In this document: positions 1-6,688 of the stretch, in pieces
Numbering within the stretch: position 1 is the first letter of the stretch
How the letters are laid out: each line of letters starts with the position of its first letter
Assembly: GCA_002491905.1 (NCBI GenBank)
Contig: DKWV01000055.1
Span: 16,989 to 32,399 of the forward strand
Direction of reading: 5' to 3'
Source: Lachnospiraceae bacterium UBA7143
Lineage (GTDB): Bacteria; Bacillota; Clostridia; Lachnospirales; Lachnospiraceae
Length of the DNA stretch: 15,411 nt
Program-made: the position numbers and the translations under genes
Notes under the pieces: generated by a model
What the model was told of the DNA's origin: nothing
Databases searched by the model: none
The model's input: only the letters and a program-made list of their open reading frames with translations

Positions 1-3
1 AAA

Positions 4-27
4 CCCCCCCCCCCCCCCCAAAAAAAA
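4..27. repeat. C16-A8 homopolymer tract at window edge
   Basis: Sixteen consecutive C (4-19) are followed by eight A (20-27). A C run this long is rare in a genome of this composition. It could be a slippage-prone contingency tract or a sequencing or assembly artefact at a contig end. Nothing upstream is visible to decide. The A run may belong to the terminator that follows. Confidence 0.5.
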
Positions 28-31
28 TCGG

Positions 32-55
32 GGTGTCGAAAATGACATCTTTTTT
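32..55 (+). terminator. Rho-independent terminator of an upstream gene
   Basis: The arms GGTGTC (32-37) and GACATC (44-49) form a six-pair stem, one pair being G-U, around the loop GAAAAT. Six T follow at once (50-55). The preceding A8 run could pair with the T run and make it bidirectional. It probably ends a plus-strand gene lying left of the window and insulates the response regulator. Confidence 0.6.
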
Positions 56-100
56 GACGAAAACGGAAAGCTTCTATTCCCCGCTGTGCCTGCGGATCAT

Positions 101-129
101 TTGCAAGTCAGTTCTATACATGCTATCAT
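101..129 (+). promoter_or_regulatory. Sigma-A promoter of the LytTR response regulator
   Basis: TTGCAA (101-106), a 17-nt spacer and TATCAT (124-129) match a housekeeping promoter. It lies about 50 nt before the start codon at 182. The ribosome binding site AAAGGAGAA sits just before that ATG. I see no obvious pair of LytTR direct repeats here, so autoregulation is not supported. Confidence 0.55.
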
Positions 130-181
130 TTAGAAAAATATACATCCGCTATAGGAAACGACATGAAAAAGGAGAACGTGT

Positions 182-886
182 ATGATCCACATTGCAGTCT
201 GTGAAGACAACATCAAAGATCTGGCTCATCTACTGCACATACTTGGCCGAACAGATATCCTCTGCGACATAACGGAATATGCAGACGCCGAATCCATGCT
301 CCACGATATGGAAACATGCGGCAGGAAATTTGATCTGTTCCTGCTGGATATTTATCTGCCGGGAATGACCGGCGTGGAAGCGGCCCACCGTATCCACGCA
401 CAGAACAGGAACGCCCTTCTGGTCTTTCTGTCGAGCAGCGAAGATTTTTACAGGGAGGCCTTTGACCTCTATGCTTTTCATTATCTGATCAAACCCGTGC
501 AGGAGGATTCCCTGACCGAGGTATTGCAGAAAACCTCCGACATCATCAACCGCCCGGAGAAAACGCTGCGAATCTCTTTTAACGGAGAAGATACCATACT
601 CCGCCAATCGGATATCTCTTATGTTTCCAGCTCCAACCATATCCTGCACTTTCACATGCAGGACGGGACGAAGCACATCTCTTACGGCAAACTGGACGAG
701 ATGCAGCCACGGCTGACCGAGCACTGTTTTGTGCGCTGTCATAAGAGTTTCATCGTAAATATCCGGCACGTCACCAAACTGACGAAGGAAGGTTTTTATA
801 TAGAAGATACACTGATACCGATTTCGCGCACTTACGCGGCGAGCGCCAGAGAAAGTTACAAGAAGCTTTTGTTTGACGTTTTTTAG
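182..886 (+). CDS. LytTR-family (AgrA/LytR-type) response regulator
   Basis: A two-component transcription factor of 234 aa, the usual length for the family. The receiver domain spans about residues 2-120. It has the acidic pocket E8/D9, the phospho-acceptor D56 in LLDIYLPGMTG, a Ser at S84 to S86 and the conserved K104 in LIKPV. The LytTR DNA-binding domain covers about 126-232, with the hallmark FVRCHKSFIVN around 183-193. A clear ribosome binding site (AAGGAG) supports this ATG. Such regulators are normally phosphorylated by a GHKL histidine kinase and often serve Agr-like peptide quorum sensing. No kinase adjoins it here; only a decayed GHKL fragment is seen about 6 kb away on the other strand. 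A link between the two is inference. The family call is firm; the target genes are unknown. Confidence 0.93.
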   Translation: MIHIAVCEDNIKDLAHLLHILGRTDILCDITEYADAESMLHDMETCGRKFDLFLLDIYLPGMTGVEAAHRIHAQNRNALLVFLSSSEDFYREAFDLYAFHYLIKPVQEDSLTEVLQKTSDIINRPEKTLRISFNGEDTILRQSDISYVSSSNHILHFHMQDGTKHISYGKLDEMQPRLTEHCFVRCHKSFIVNIRHVTKLTKEGFYIEDTLIPISRTYAASARESYKKLLFDVF

Positions 887-895
887 AGTATCACA

Positions 896-924
896 TAGAC
901 AATTCAGCCGCTTTTTTATACAAT
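896..924 (+). promoter_or_regulatory. Putative promoter of the cyclophilin gene
   Basis: TAGACA (896-901), 17 nt, then TACAAT (919-924), in the gap between the response regulator stop and the isomerase start. The short T run just upstream of the -10 lacks a convincing hairpin, so read-through from the regulator gene remains possible. Confidence 0.45.
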
Positions 925-970
925 AATAAAAGCAACAGGCGTAAAAACAAAAAGGAAAGGAATTATCATT

Positions 971-1492
971 ATGGCAAACAATCCAATCGTAACTTTTACC
1001 ATGTCAGACGGCGATGTGATCAAGGCGGAATTATATCCTGATATCGCGCCGGTTTCCGTCAACAATTTTATCAGCCTGATTAAACAGAATTTCTATGACG
1101 GCCTGATCTTCCACCGGGTTATCAAGGGCTTTATGATTCAGGGCGGCGACCCGGAAGGTACCGGCATGGGCGGTCCCGGTTACTCCATCAGGGGAGAATT
1201 TAAACAGAACGGCTTCGATAATGACTTAAAGCATACGGAGGGCGTTCTCTCTATGGCCAGAAGCATGCATCCCGACTCTGCGGGCAGCCAGTTTTTTATC
1301 ATGCACAAGACAAGCCCTCACTTAGACGGCGCTTATGCGGCGTTTGGAAAAGTGATAGAAGGTATGGATGTGGTGAACCGCATCGCTGAGACAGCTACCG
1401 ATTATGAGGACAGACCCCTAGAAAATCAGGTAATGCAGACGGTTACCGTCGATACTTTTGGGGTAGATTACCCGGAACCGGAGAAGCTGTAA
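971..1492 (+). CDS. Cyclophilin-type peptidyl-prolyl cis-trans isomerase
   Basis: A 173-aa single-domain cyclophilin that catalyses cis/trans isomerisation of Xaa-Pro bonds. It has no signal peptide, so it is probably cytoplasmic. Catalytic-site residues are visible: R49, F54, M55 and Q57 in FHRVIKGFMIQGGD, Q107 and F109 in SAGSQFFIM, and L118 in HLDG. The position matching Trp121 of human cyclophilin A is His117, and the one matching His126 is Tyr122. Such changes are common in bacterial members and usually reduce cyclosporin binding. The start has the ribosome binding site AAAGGAAAGGAA. The gene is complete, and the mobile element's integrase end begins about 20-70 bp past its stop, so the insertion left it intact. 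Confidence 0.95.
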   Translation: MANNPIVTFTMSDGDVIKAELYPDIAPVSVNNFISLIKQNFYDGLIFHRVIKGFMIQGGDPEGTGMGGPGYSIRGEFKQNGFDNDLKHTEGVLSMARSMHPDSAGSQFFIMHKTSPHLDGAYAAFGKVIEGMDVVNRIAETATDYEDRPLENQVMQTVTVDTFGVDYPEPEKL

Positions 1493-1518
1493 ACAGATTC
1501 TCAAAAAAGTATTATTCG

Positions 1519-1568
1519 GTACTGTTCAGTACGGTTTTTATAAAATTTGTTGTCAAAATTGTTGTCAA
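1519..1568. repeat. Candidate left end of mobile element: hairpin plus tandem integrase arm-site repeats
   Basis: A short inverted repeat, GTACT (1519-1523) and AGTAC (1528-1532), is followed by T5. It could be the cyclophilin terminator or the attachment core. Next come two exact copies of TTGTTGTCAA (1547-1556 and 1559-1568) with a 12-nt period. Tandem repeats between a Tn916-type integrase gene and the element end commonly bind the integrase N-terminal domain. I searched by eye for a matching core on the right side and found none, so the exact attL is unresolved. Confidence 0.45.
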
Positions 1569-1623
1569 TTTTTATCTTGAAGAACAGCGTAAGACACTCC
1601 CTTGAAGATATTAAATTGCAATG

Positions 1624-2856
1624 TTAAAAGATTTTTAGGTTCTTGGACAATTCGTCCAATGCTTGTTTTTTCTTTTCCTCCGTAACTTTGGCATAGATAT
1701 CCATCGTTATGGAGATGTTTGCATGACCCATTATCTCCTGAATAACTTTGATGTTTGTTTCGTTTTCACAAAACCGTGTGCAGAACGTGTGGCGAAAAAC
1801 GTGGCAACTGAAATGCGGGATGATAATGGGTTCTCTGCTTTCTTCCTGAGCTTTTTGCTCCTCCTCTTTGTTGCACCATCTTGTTATTGTGTCGATTGCT
1901 CTGTTAATTGCCTCCGGGGAGCGCAGCCTGCCTTCCTCATTTACAAATATGAATCCGGTCATACCGCTTATTGTGGGAGTAGGGAAACCTCTTTCCTGCT
2001 GAGCCTTATATTCCGCTTTCAAAGCGTCGTACACCTGATCGATCATAGGAATATCCCTTATGCCCGCTTTGGTTTTCGGCTCGGTAATCGTCCACTGTGC
2101 CTTATCATCTGTACCCGGACGGTACTTGGCAGCGTGCGTGATATGAATAACACGGTTCTCAAAATCCACATCGACCCACCGAAGCCCCAGTGCTTCCCCC
2201 ATACGACAGCCCGTGCCAAGATAAAAGGTAAATAACGGCACATACTTCACATGGACAGGATCATTGGCAGTAAAATTCATAAACTTTTGCTGCTGCGCTA
2301 CTGTCAGAGGGTCTTTTGTTTCCCTTGAATACCCTGTTTTTTTCTTTACCTGCGCCATAATCCCCTGCGTTGGGTTCTGCCGGATAACCTCATCCTTGAT
2401 CGCCATCTCAAATACAGAATGAAGAATAATATGGATATACTCAACGGTACGGACTTTGAGCTTTTTTTCCTCGATCAGATAGAAATAAAAGTGAACCATA
2501 TCCGCATATCTGAGATTTGCCAGCTTTTTCTTCCCCAACACATTCCCCACATAATGTCCATAAAGATACTTATATGTATGAAATGTATTAGGGCGCAAGT
2601 CATATTTCGTGGCAATATACCGCTCAAACATATGATTCAGTGTAATGTTGCGGGCTTTTACCGAATCAATCCCATCGAACTGGTCTTTCATTAACTCCTG
2701 TTCCTTCTTGCGGAGGTCCGCCAGATCGCTTGCGTAAACGCTCCTGCGTTTTCCATATGTATCCGTATAGGTATAAACATACCTTTTGTCAGATGCCCGT
2801 TGACATTCCCCTTTCCAGAGCGCCCTCCCTTTAAGGTCTTTTCTTGCTTTTGCCAT
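1624..2856 (-). CDS. int: Tn916/Tn1549-type tyrosine recombinase (integrase)
   Basis: A 410-aa site-specific integrase that would excise and integrate the element. Residues 1-60 resemble the Tn916-type N-terminal arm-binding domain (RKDLKGRALWKGECQR). A core-binding SAM-like domain follows at about 72-170. The catalytic domain at about 183-405 has the full set: R218 (GTGCRMGE), K263 (PKTKAG), H352 and R355 (CHVFRH), H378 (IMGHANI) and the nucleophile Y388 (DIYAK). The start has the ribosome binding site GGAAGGAG, 39 nt after the upstream ribbon-helix-helix gene, so the two are likely co-transcribed from the promoter at 3107-3135. The gene reads outward to the element's left end, the usual arrangement. 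It is intact and probably active. Confidence 0.95.
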   Translation of the reverse strand: MAKARKDLKGRALWKGECQRASDKRYVYTYTDTYGKRRSVYASDLADLRKKEQELMKDQFDGIDSVKARNITLNHMFERYIATKYDLRPNTFHTYKYLYGHYVGNVLGKKKLANLRYADMVHFYFYLIEEKKLKVRTVEYIHIILHSVFEMAIKDEVIRQNPTQGIMAQVKKKTGYSRETKDPLTVAQQQKFMNFTANDPVHVKYVPLFTFYLGTGCRMGEALGLRWVDVDFENRVIHITHAAKYRPGTDDKAQWTITEPKTKAGIRDIPMIDQVYDALKAEYKAQQERGFPTPTISGMTGFIFVNEEGRLRSPEAINRAIDTITRWCNKEEEQKAQEESREPIIIPHFSCHVFRHTFCTRFCENETNIKVIQEIMGHANISITMDIYAKVTEEKKKQALDELSKNLKIF

Positions 2857-2895
2857 ACTTCTCCTTCCTAATCTTCAAGAAAGAGAGTTTGCAAA

Positions 2896-3078
2896 TCAGA
2901 GTCCGGCTTCCTGATATTGTTGATATAACAACTCCAAGCCTTTCTCAATAGCTTCTGTTTGGGTTAAATTGTGTTCAGAGGCAAATCGCTTCAGTTTCTC
3001 ATAATCTTCCTCTTTCATCCGGAAGCCTGCTGAAACTTTTCTTGGGGATGCAACTTTTGGTCTCCCCATTCTTGCCAT
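2896..3078 (-). CDS. Small ribbon-helix-helix DNA-binding protein
   Basis: A 60-aa basic protein. The stretch VSAGFRMKEEDYEKLKRFA around 15-33, followed by NLTQTEAIEKGLELL, fits a ribbon-helix-helix fold: a short beta strand then two helices. The ribosome binding site AGGAGGTAAAATTTA precedes the ATG. It sits directly upstream of int with 39 nt between them. A 16-bp-arm inverted repeat overlaps the promoter just upstream. Autorepression of this small gene and int by the protein is a reasonable inference, but untested. An accessory role in recombination is an alternative. No family name is recognised beyond the fold. Confidence 0.8.
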   Translation of the reverse strand: MARMGRPKVASPRKVSAGFRMKEEDYEKLKRFASEHNLTQTEAIEKGLELLYQQYQEAGL

Positions 3079-3106
3079 TAAATTTTACCTCCTTCCTCTT
3101 TTCCCC

Positions 3107-3157
3107 ATTATACTAAATGCAGAACATAAAGTCAACTTTATTGTTCTGCATTTAGTA
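3107..3157 (-). promoter_or_regulatory. int-operon promoter embedded in a long palindromic operator
   Basis: On the minus strand TTGACT (3130-3135) and TATAAT (3107-3112) are separated by exactly 17 nt, a near-consensus promoter reading into the ribbon-helix-helix and int genes. A 16-bp perfect inverted repeat lies over it (TACTAAATGCAGAACA at 3111-3126, its complement at 3142-3157). A second inverted repeat, TAAAGT/ACTTTA, lies in the 15-nt centre. A dimer or tetramer bound here would cover both -10 and -35. The likely ligand is the adjacent ribbon-helix-helix protein or another element repressor. Confidence 0.75.
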
Positions 3158-3187
3158 AGTCCGCCCTTACAAACTCACTTTCTATGC

Positions 3188-3427
3188 CTACTCCTTATTA
3201 CCCATACGAAACATTTCCAAATATTCCTCAAATATTTCACAATTTACTAATACCATCTTACCTATTTTATATTTTGCACCCGCTTCCTCTGCCAAATCTT
3301 CAAAACTACTCTGGCTCATATCATAAAGCTCTGCTCCTGTTTTATATCTTACAAACCGTTTCCTTCCATATCTTTCTTTCACTACATTTATCACTTCTAT
3401 CTTTTTCAAATTACCTGCGTTTTTCAT
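3188..3427 (-). CDS. Excisionase-like HTH protein (DUF6462-type)
   Basis: A 79-aa protein. I start it at the internal ATG at 3427, because AAAGGAGG lies just upstream; the longer reading frame to 3502 lacks such a site. The core FVRYKTGAELYDMSQSSFED followed by GAKYKIGKMVLVN and FEEYL is recalled from small proteins beside integrases of Firmicutes mobile elements, annotated as DUF6462 or excisionase-like. The pattern suggests a MerR/Xis-type winged helix: a site-choosing helix and a two-strand wing. By position it may control excision direction, like Xis. The biochemical role is inferred from context only. Confidence 0.75.
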   Translation of the reverse strand: MKNAGNLKKIEVINVVKERYGRKRFVRYKTGAELYDMSQSSFEDLAEEAGAKYKIGKMVLVNCEIFEEYLEMFRMGNKE

Positions 3428-3961
3428 AATCCTCCTTTCACGACATTGCCTACCAATAAAAAAACAGGTTGTACAAGTTCCTATCCTTTTATCCATAGGC
3501 AACAGCTCTTTTCAAAAATCCATACGGGTGACAGCTCATTACACTGTCCACATCGGTATCGCACCGTCATTCTAAATTGACCGAATCACAGACCACTCTG
3601 CAACCGGAAGTATCATTATCAAAGATGTGCCTCATTGCCTCATGTAACTGCTACACTTTTTGCCAGACATTTATCGCTCACTGCCTTAACTTCAATACCA
3701 GCTTTCAGTATTCCCTCGTACACACCTCCATATAAAAAATGGAAGCAGGCAGTTCTTGGCGTGTCCGCATAGCGGCTCCGCACACCCCACACGTCCCGTA
3801 TGTATTTGCATATTCAATTTTCAAGGTACGTTCCGGCAGAAATTATTCTGCCATTTTGGATAAAATCTTTTCCGGACTTGTCAGCCCAAAAAGCACATAA
3901 GCACTCTCCGCCTGCTATGAACGGTTCTGTAAAGATTATGTGCTTTATAGGAATGACAAAT
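3428..3961. other. 534-bp intergenic region of the element with two inverted repeats
   Basis: No convincing gene on either strand. Two structures stand out. GGCAGAA-ATTA-TTCTGCC (3835-3852) is a perfect 7-bp hairpin. AAAGCACATAA (3890-3900) and TTATGTGCTTT (3936-3946) are 11-bp exact arms 35 nt apart, ending 15 nt after the 3' end of the HTH gene. Read on the minus strand, they could be a 3' RNA structure limiting transcription from the HTH gene towards the excisionase-like gene. Stretches around 3600-3760 on the minus strand hold short open frames without starts, probably decay. Confidence 0.4.
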
Positions 3962-4291
3962 TTATAATCTAAGCTTATCGGGTCCATATTTACTTATTAT
4001 CTGTAACAAGATTTTCTTATGTATATCCTCTGCCTGCCTATATATCTCACATAAAGTATCCAACTCGTCAGAAGAAAGGGTATTGATATACGGCTTGTAA
4101 TCTTCCCCAATAAAGATTCCTCCATCTCCTCCCTGCTTTGTATAAATCGGATATCCGGGAGATAAAGCCTGAATATCTCTCTCTATCGTACGGGTAGTAA
4201 CTCCAAATTCTTCCGCCAGTTCCCTCGCTGTTGTGCGCCGCCGGATAATCAAAATATTCATAATTTCCGTTCTGCGGTCATTTGTATTCAT
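3962..4291 (-). CDS. DeoR/YafY-type winged-HTH regulator lacking an effector domain
   Basis: A 109-aa protein. Residues 5-60 form an HTH_11/DeoR-like winged helix: RRTEIMNILIIRRRTTARELAEEFGV, where TARELAEEFGVTTRTIERDI is the HTH, then a wing with TKQGGDGGIFI. The full-length WYL regulators of this family continue for about 200 more residues; here only a short helical tail (about 72-105) follows. That may be a genuine short form common on mobile elements rather than a truncation. The ribosome binding site GGGGGG lies 6 nt before the ATG. It faces away from the mob promoter at 4434-4462 across a roughly 140-bp gap, so it may repress mobilization. That link is inference. Confidence 0.8.
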   Translation of the reverse strand: MNTNDRRTEIMNILIIRRRTTARELAEEFGVTTRTIERDIQALSPGYPIYTKQGGDGGIFIGEDYKPYINTLSSDELDTLCEIYRQAEDIHKKILLQIISKYGPDKLRL

Positions 4292-4433
4292 GCTTCACCC
4301 CCCTTCTACCGATTCTCTTATTACATTGTAAATAGTGAACCCGACAAATCTGGTCTTATTCAAAAAAGTTTTTAGATTATTTTCAGCATTGTTTGGCTCC
4401 AGTCTTTTAACAGACACCATCCCTTATCTTTTG

Positions 4434-4462
4434 TTGACTTTTCCCTTGCTGCTTGTTAAAAT
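4434..4462 (+). promoter_or_regulatory. Promoter of the mobilization operon
   Basis: TTGACT (4434-4439), 17 nt, TAAAAT (4457-4462): a strong housekeeping-type promoter facing mobC, divergent from the HTH repressor gene. The start codon of mobC is about 450 nt away, so the transcript would carry a long structured leader. Confidence 0.6.
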
Positions 4463-4501
4463 CAGTAGTGGATAAAATCAAAAATTAAAAGCGGACACTC
4501 A

Positions 4502-4558
4502 AACTGCTATGAACCTGAACAGGGTAATTCTGCCCTGTTCCAGTTATGGCGGTTTTTT
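4502..4558 (+). terminator. Terminator-like leader hairpin upstream of the mob genes (possible attenuator)
   Basis: Outer arms AACTGCTAT (4502-4510) and ATGGCGGTT (4546-4554) pair over nine positions with three G-U pairs. Inner arms GAACAGGG (4517-4524) and CCCTGTTC (4533-4540) form a perfect eight-pair stem. T6 (4553-4558) follows. The hairpin lies about 40 nt after the predicted transcription start and before mobC. It is therefore either an attenuator for the mob operon or the end of a short non-coding RNA from the promoter at 4434. Confidence 0.6.
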
Positions 4559-4559
4559 A

Positions 4560-4921
4560 TTTGCCCAGGCAATCTCCCATAGCCCAAATATCTCACAGGC
4601 TTTCCAAAAAGCAGGCGGTAACGCCCTTATGTGTTGTAAAACACTCGCCTAAGCTCGCACAACACGCAAATTCCCTACGGGTAATTTGCCACGAATAGCA
4701 AGCACTGCCTGCGTATATACGCAGGCGGGCAAACATCCATCTTCACCTCACGGGAAGATGAATGTTTTTGCTTGCAGAGGGAAAATCCCCCTGACCCCCT
4801 TAAATGCAAAAATTCAGCATTACCCGGTAAAGCCTGTCCATGTATTTTTGCTTCAAAAGCCGTGCCGGAAACGGCATCATAAAAAGCCAAAATAATAACT
4901 ATAGCCTGAAAGGACAAAGAA
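4560..4921 (+). other. oriT: Putative origin of transfer (oriT) region and mob leader
   Basis: This 360-bp non-coding stretch directly before mobC is dense in inverted repeats. They are GTGTTGT/ACAACAC (4631-4637, 4659-4665); GCAAATT-CCC/GGG-AATTTGC (4666-4689, one bulge); the perfect 20-bp palindrome GCCTGCGTATATACGCAGGC (4707-4726); AAACAT-CATCTTC with its complement (4731-4767, one mismatch, followed by T-rich DNA); and TGCCG-GAAA-CGGCA (4863-4876). MOBP systems usually keep oriT just upstream of mobC and the relaxase gene, so this is the best oriT candidate. The nick site cannot be placed by eye. The 69-codon open frame at 4686-4895 overlaps these structures and is not called a gene. Confidence 0.6.
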
Positions 4922-5278
4922 ATGGATAAACACAGAAACAAAAACCGTTCCCGAAAATACGGAATCGTAATCCACCTCAGCGAAGATGAAAAATATATCC
5001 TCGATGAGAAAACAAAATGCTCCAACATGACAAGCCGCGCCGCCTTCATCCGGCACCTGATTTTATACGGTTACGTCTATGACATTGACTATTCTGAGCT
5101 TCAGGAATACAATGCTGCGCTTGCCAGAATCGGGAACAACTTAAACCAGATTGCAAAGCGAATGAACGCCACAGGCAATGTATATAAAGCTGACGTAAAT
5201 GAAGTAAAGGAGCTAATGCAAAAAGTATGGCATACACAAAAATCCATGCTATCACGGCAACCGTTAATAGAGCAGTAG
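4922..5278 (+). CDS. mobC: MobC-like relaxosome accessory protein
   Basis: A 118-aa protein. The N-terminal half (about 10-50) looks like a ribbon-helix-helix DNA-binding segment (YGIVIHLSEDEKYILDEK, then SRAAFIRHLIL). The C-terminal half carries the MobC family signature LARIGNNLNQIAKRMN around 68-82. The family binds oriT and helps the relaxase open the nick region. The ribosome binding site AAAGGA lies 7 nt before the ATG. Its 3' end overlaps the relaxase gene by 52 nt in another frame, which implies translational coupling. The call is firm on motif and neighbours. Confidence 0.9.
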   Translation: MDKHRNKNRSRKYGIVIHLSEDEKYILDEKTKCSNMTSRAAFIRHLILYGYVYDIDYSELQEYNAALARIGNNLNQIAKRMNATGNVYKADVNEVKELMQKVWHTQKSMLSRQPLIEQ

Positions 5279-6624
5279 ACTATATCTGCAATCCCACGAA
5301 AACCGATGAGGGCATACTGATTTCCTCTTATGGGTGCAGCCCCGAAACCGCCGCCTATGATTTCAAATTTGCGTTATCAAAGACCAACCAGTCAGATAAA
5401 AACAAAGCCTATCATCTGATACAGTCCTTTTTCCCCGGCGAGGTTTCTTATGCGGAAGCCCACCAGATCGGCGTGGAGCTTGCCGACAAACTTTTAGAGG
5501 GAAAATACTCTTACGTTGTCAGCACCCATATAGACAGGGGACACGTCCACAACCATATCATTTTCTGCGCCGCTGATAACATAAACCACGAGAAGTATCA
5601 CGACTGCAAAAAGACCTATTACAACATCCGCAGTCTGAGCGATGACCTCTGCCGGGAGCATGAACTTTCCGTCATCACGCCAGGAGAAAAGCGGGGCAAA
5701 ACCTACAAGGAATGGCAGGCTGGCAAAAGCGGTTCTGCATGGAAAGAGCAGTTAAAAGCCGACATTAACGAAGCCATAAAAACCGCCTCAACATACGAGG
5801 ACTGCATTGAGCTGATCCGGGCAAAAGGCTACGAAGTCAAGGGCGAAACCTTCGGGGAAAATGCACACAAATTTATCTCTTTCCGCCCTCTGGACAGGGA
5901 GCGTTTTGTCCGTGGCAGCGCAAAGTCTTTAGGTACGGAGTACACCAAAGAACGGATCAGGGAGCGCATTGCGGAAAAGGAGCTTGCAAAGGATAAAAAA
6001 CGTGCGCCGTTCCCCATTCGGAAGAAACCCTTTGTCAGAGATTATTCCAAGAAAAATCTCATTGACACCACCGAGGATAAGTTTGCCGAAAGCCCCGGTC
6101 TGAAACATTGGGCTGACATCCAAAACCTCAAGATCGCCGCCGCAAGCTACAGTCAGGCAGGTTCTATCGCAGAGCTTGAAAAGCAGATCGCCTCCAAGTC
6201 CGCGCTTGCAAAAACCGCACGGGAGAGCCTTGTAGAGACGGAACATCAGCTAAAGGATTTCGGGCAGGTTCTAAAGTATGCCGAACAGTATAAAGCCAAC
6301 CGTATCTACCATATCCGCTACCAGAAGTCAAAGGACAAGGACAGATACCTTCGCCAGTACGAAACGGAACTCCTACTCCATGACGGCTCTGAAAATATGC
6401 TGAAACGCCTCGGCATTGACACGAAAAATCTCGATGTGGAAAAGCTGCGCAGCGATTACAATGCGCTGTACTCCAAAAAGGAAGCTCTGCAAAAAACATA
6501 CAAGACGGCGTCAAAAGAACATGATGCGCTGGTGCAGAAACTGGATAATCTGAAGCAATACCTTGCCTCTCCCGAAGTGTCTGTTGCCAACAAAAATATG
6601 GATAAAGATACCAAATCCCTCTAA
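5227..6624 (+). CDS. MOBP-family relaxase (mobilization nuclease)
   Basis: A 465-aa relaxase that would nick oriT and pilot the strand into a recipient through a helper's secretion channel. The relaxase domain covers about 1-260. Motif I holds the likely catalytic tyrosine Y18 in NRAVDYI, motif II is AYHLIQSFFPGE (61-72), and motif III is HIDRGHVHNHIIF (101-113) with metal-binding histidines H101, H108 and H110. Residues about 310-450 are highly charged and predicted coiled coil, as in other Firmicutes relaxases. There is no primase or helicase domain. The start at 5227 lies inside mobC, about 14 nt after AAAGGAG. With no secretion genes in the window the element is mobilizable, not self-conjugative. 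Confidence 0.93.
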   Translation: MAYTKIHAITATVNRAVDYICNPTKTDEGILISSYGCSPETAAYDFKFALSKTNQSDKNKAYHLIQSFFPGEVSYAEAHQIGVELADKLLEGKYSYVVSTHIDRGHVHNHIIFCAADNINHEKYHDCKKTYYNIRSLSDDLCREHELSVITPGEKRGKTYKEWQAGKSGSAWKEQLKADINEAIKTASTYEDCIELIRAKGYEVKGETFGENAHKFISFRPLDRERFVRGSAKSLGTEYTKERIRERIAEKELAKDKKRAPFPIRKKPFVRDYSKKNLIDTTEDKFAESPGLKHWADIQNLKIAAASYSQAGSIAELEKQIASKSALAKTARESLVETEHQLKDFGQVLKYAEQYKANRIYHIRYQKSKDKDRYLRQYETELLLHDGSENMLKRLGIDTKNLDVEKLRSDYNALYSKKEALQKTYKTASKEHDALVQKLDNLKQYLASPEVSVANKNMDKDTKSL

Positions 6625-6640
6625 ATTCAACATAAAAAAA

Positions 6641-6688
6641 GTGCATCGTGCTGAAGCTGTTACTCCATCACGATACACCCTTAATTTT
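6641..6688 (+). terminator. Weak terminator after the relaxase gene
   Basis: GTGCATCGTG (6641-6650) and CACGATACAC (6669-6678) pair at nine of ten positions around an 18-nt loop, and a T-containing tail (TTAATTTTA) follows. It lies 17 nt after the relaxase stop. The tail is poor, so termination is plausible rather than certain. Confidence 0.4.

Noticed and set aside
230..769. 179-codon minus-strand frame inside the response regulator gene
   Set aside because: It is the antisense shadow of a clear LytTR regulator and has no start context or domain.
3428..3502. N-terminal extension of the excisionase-like protein to 3502
   Set aside because: The longer frame lacks a ribosome binding site, while the ATG at 3427 has AAAGGAGG at good spacing and gives the family N terminus.
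1624..4291. CRISPR array, rRNA or tRNA genes
   Set aside because: I looked for regularly spaced repeats and clover-leaf or rRNA motifs here and in the other non-coding stretches and saw none.
3912..4514. Shared 11-mer CTGCTATGAAC at 3912-3922 and 4504-4514
   Set aside because: An 11-nt match within 15 kb is expected by chance, and the flanks do not match.
4686..4895. 69-codon plus-strand open frame upstream of mobC
   Set aside because: It lies on top of the oriT-like inverted repeats, has no ribosome binding site and no recognisable protein pattern.
1484..6660. Shared GAAGCTGT near the cyclophilin stop and after the relaxase as an attachment repeat
   Set aside because: Only eight bases agree and the neighbouring bases differ, so it is no evidence for attL/attR.
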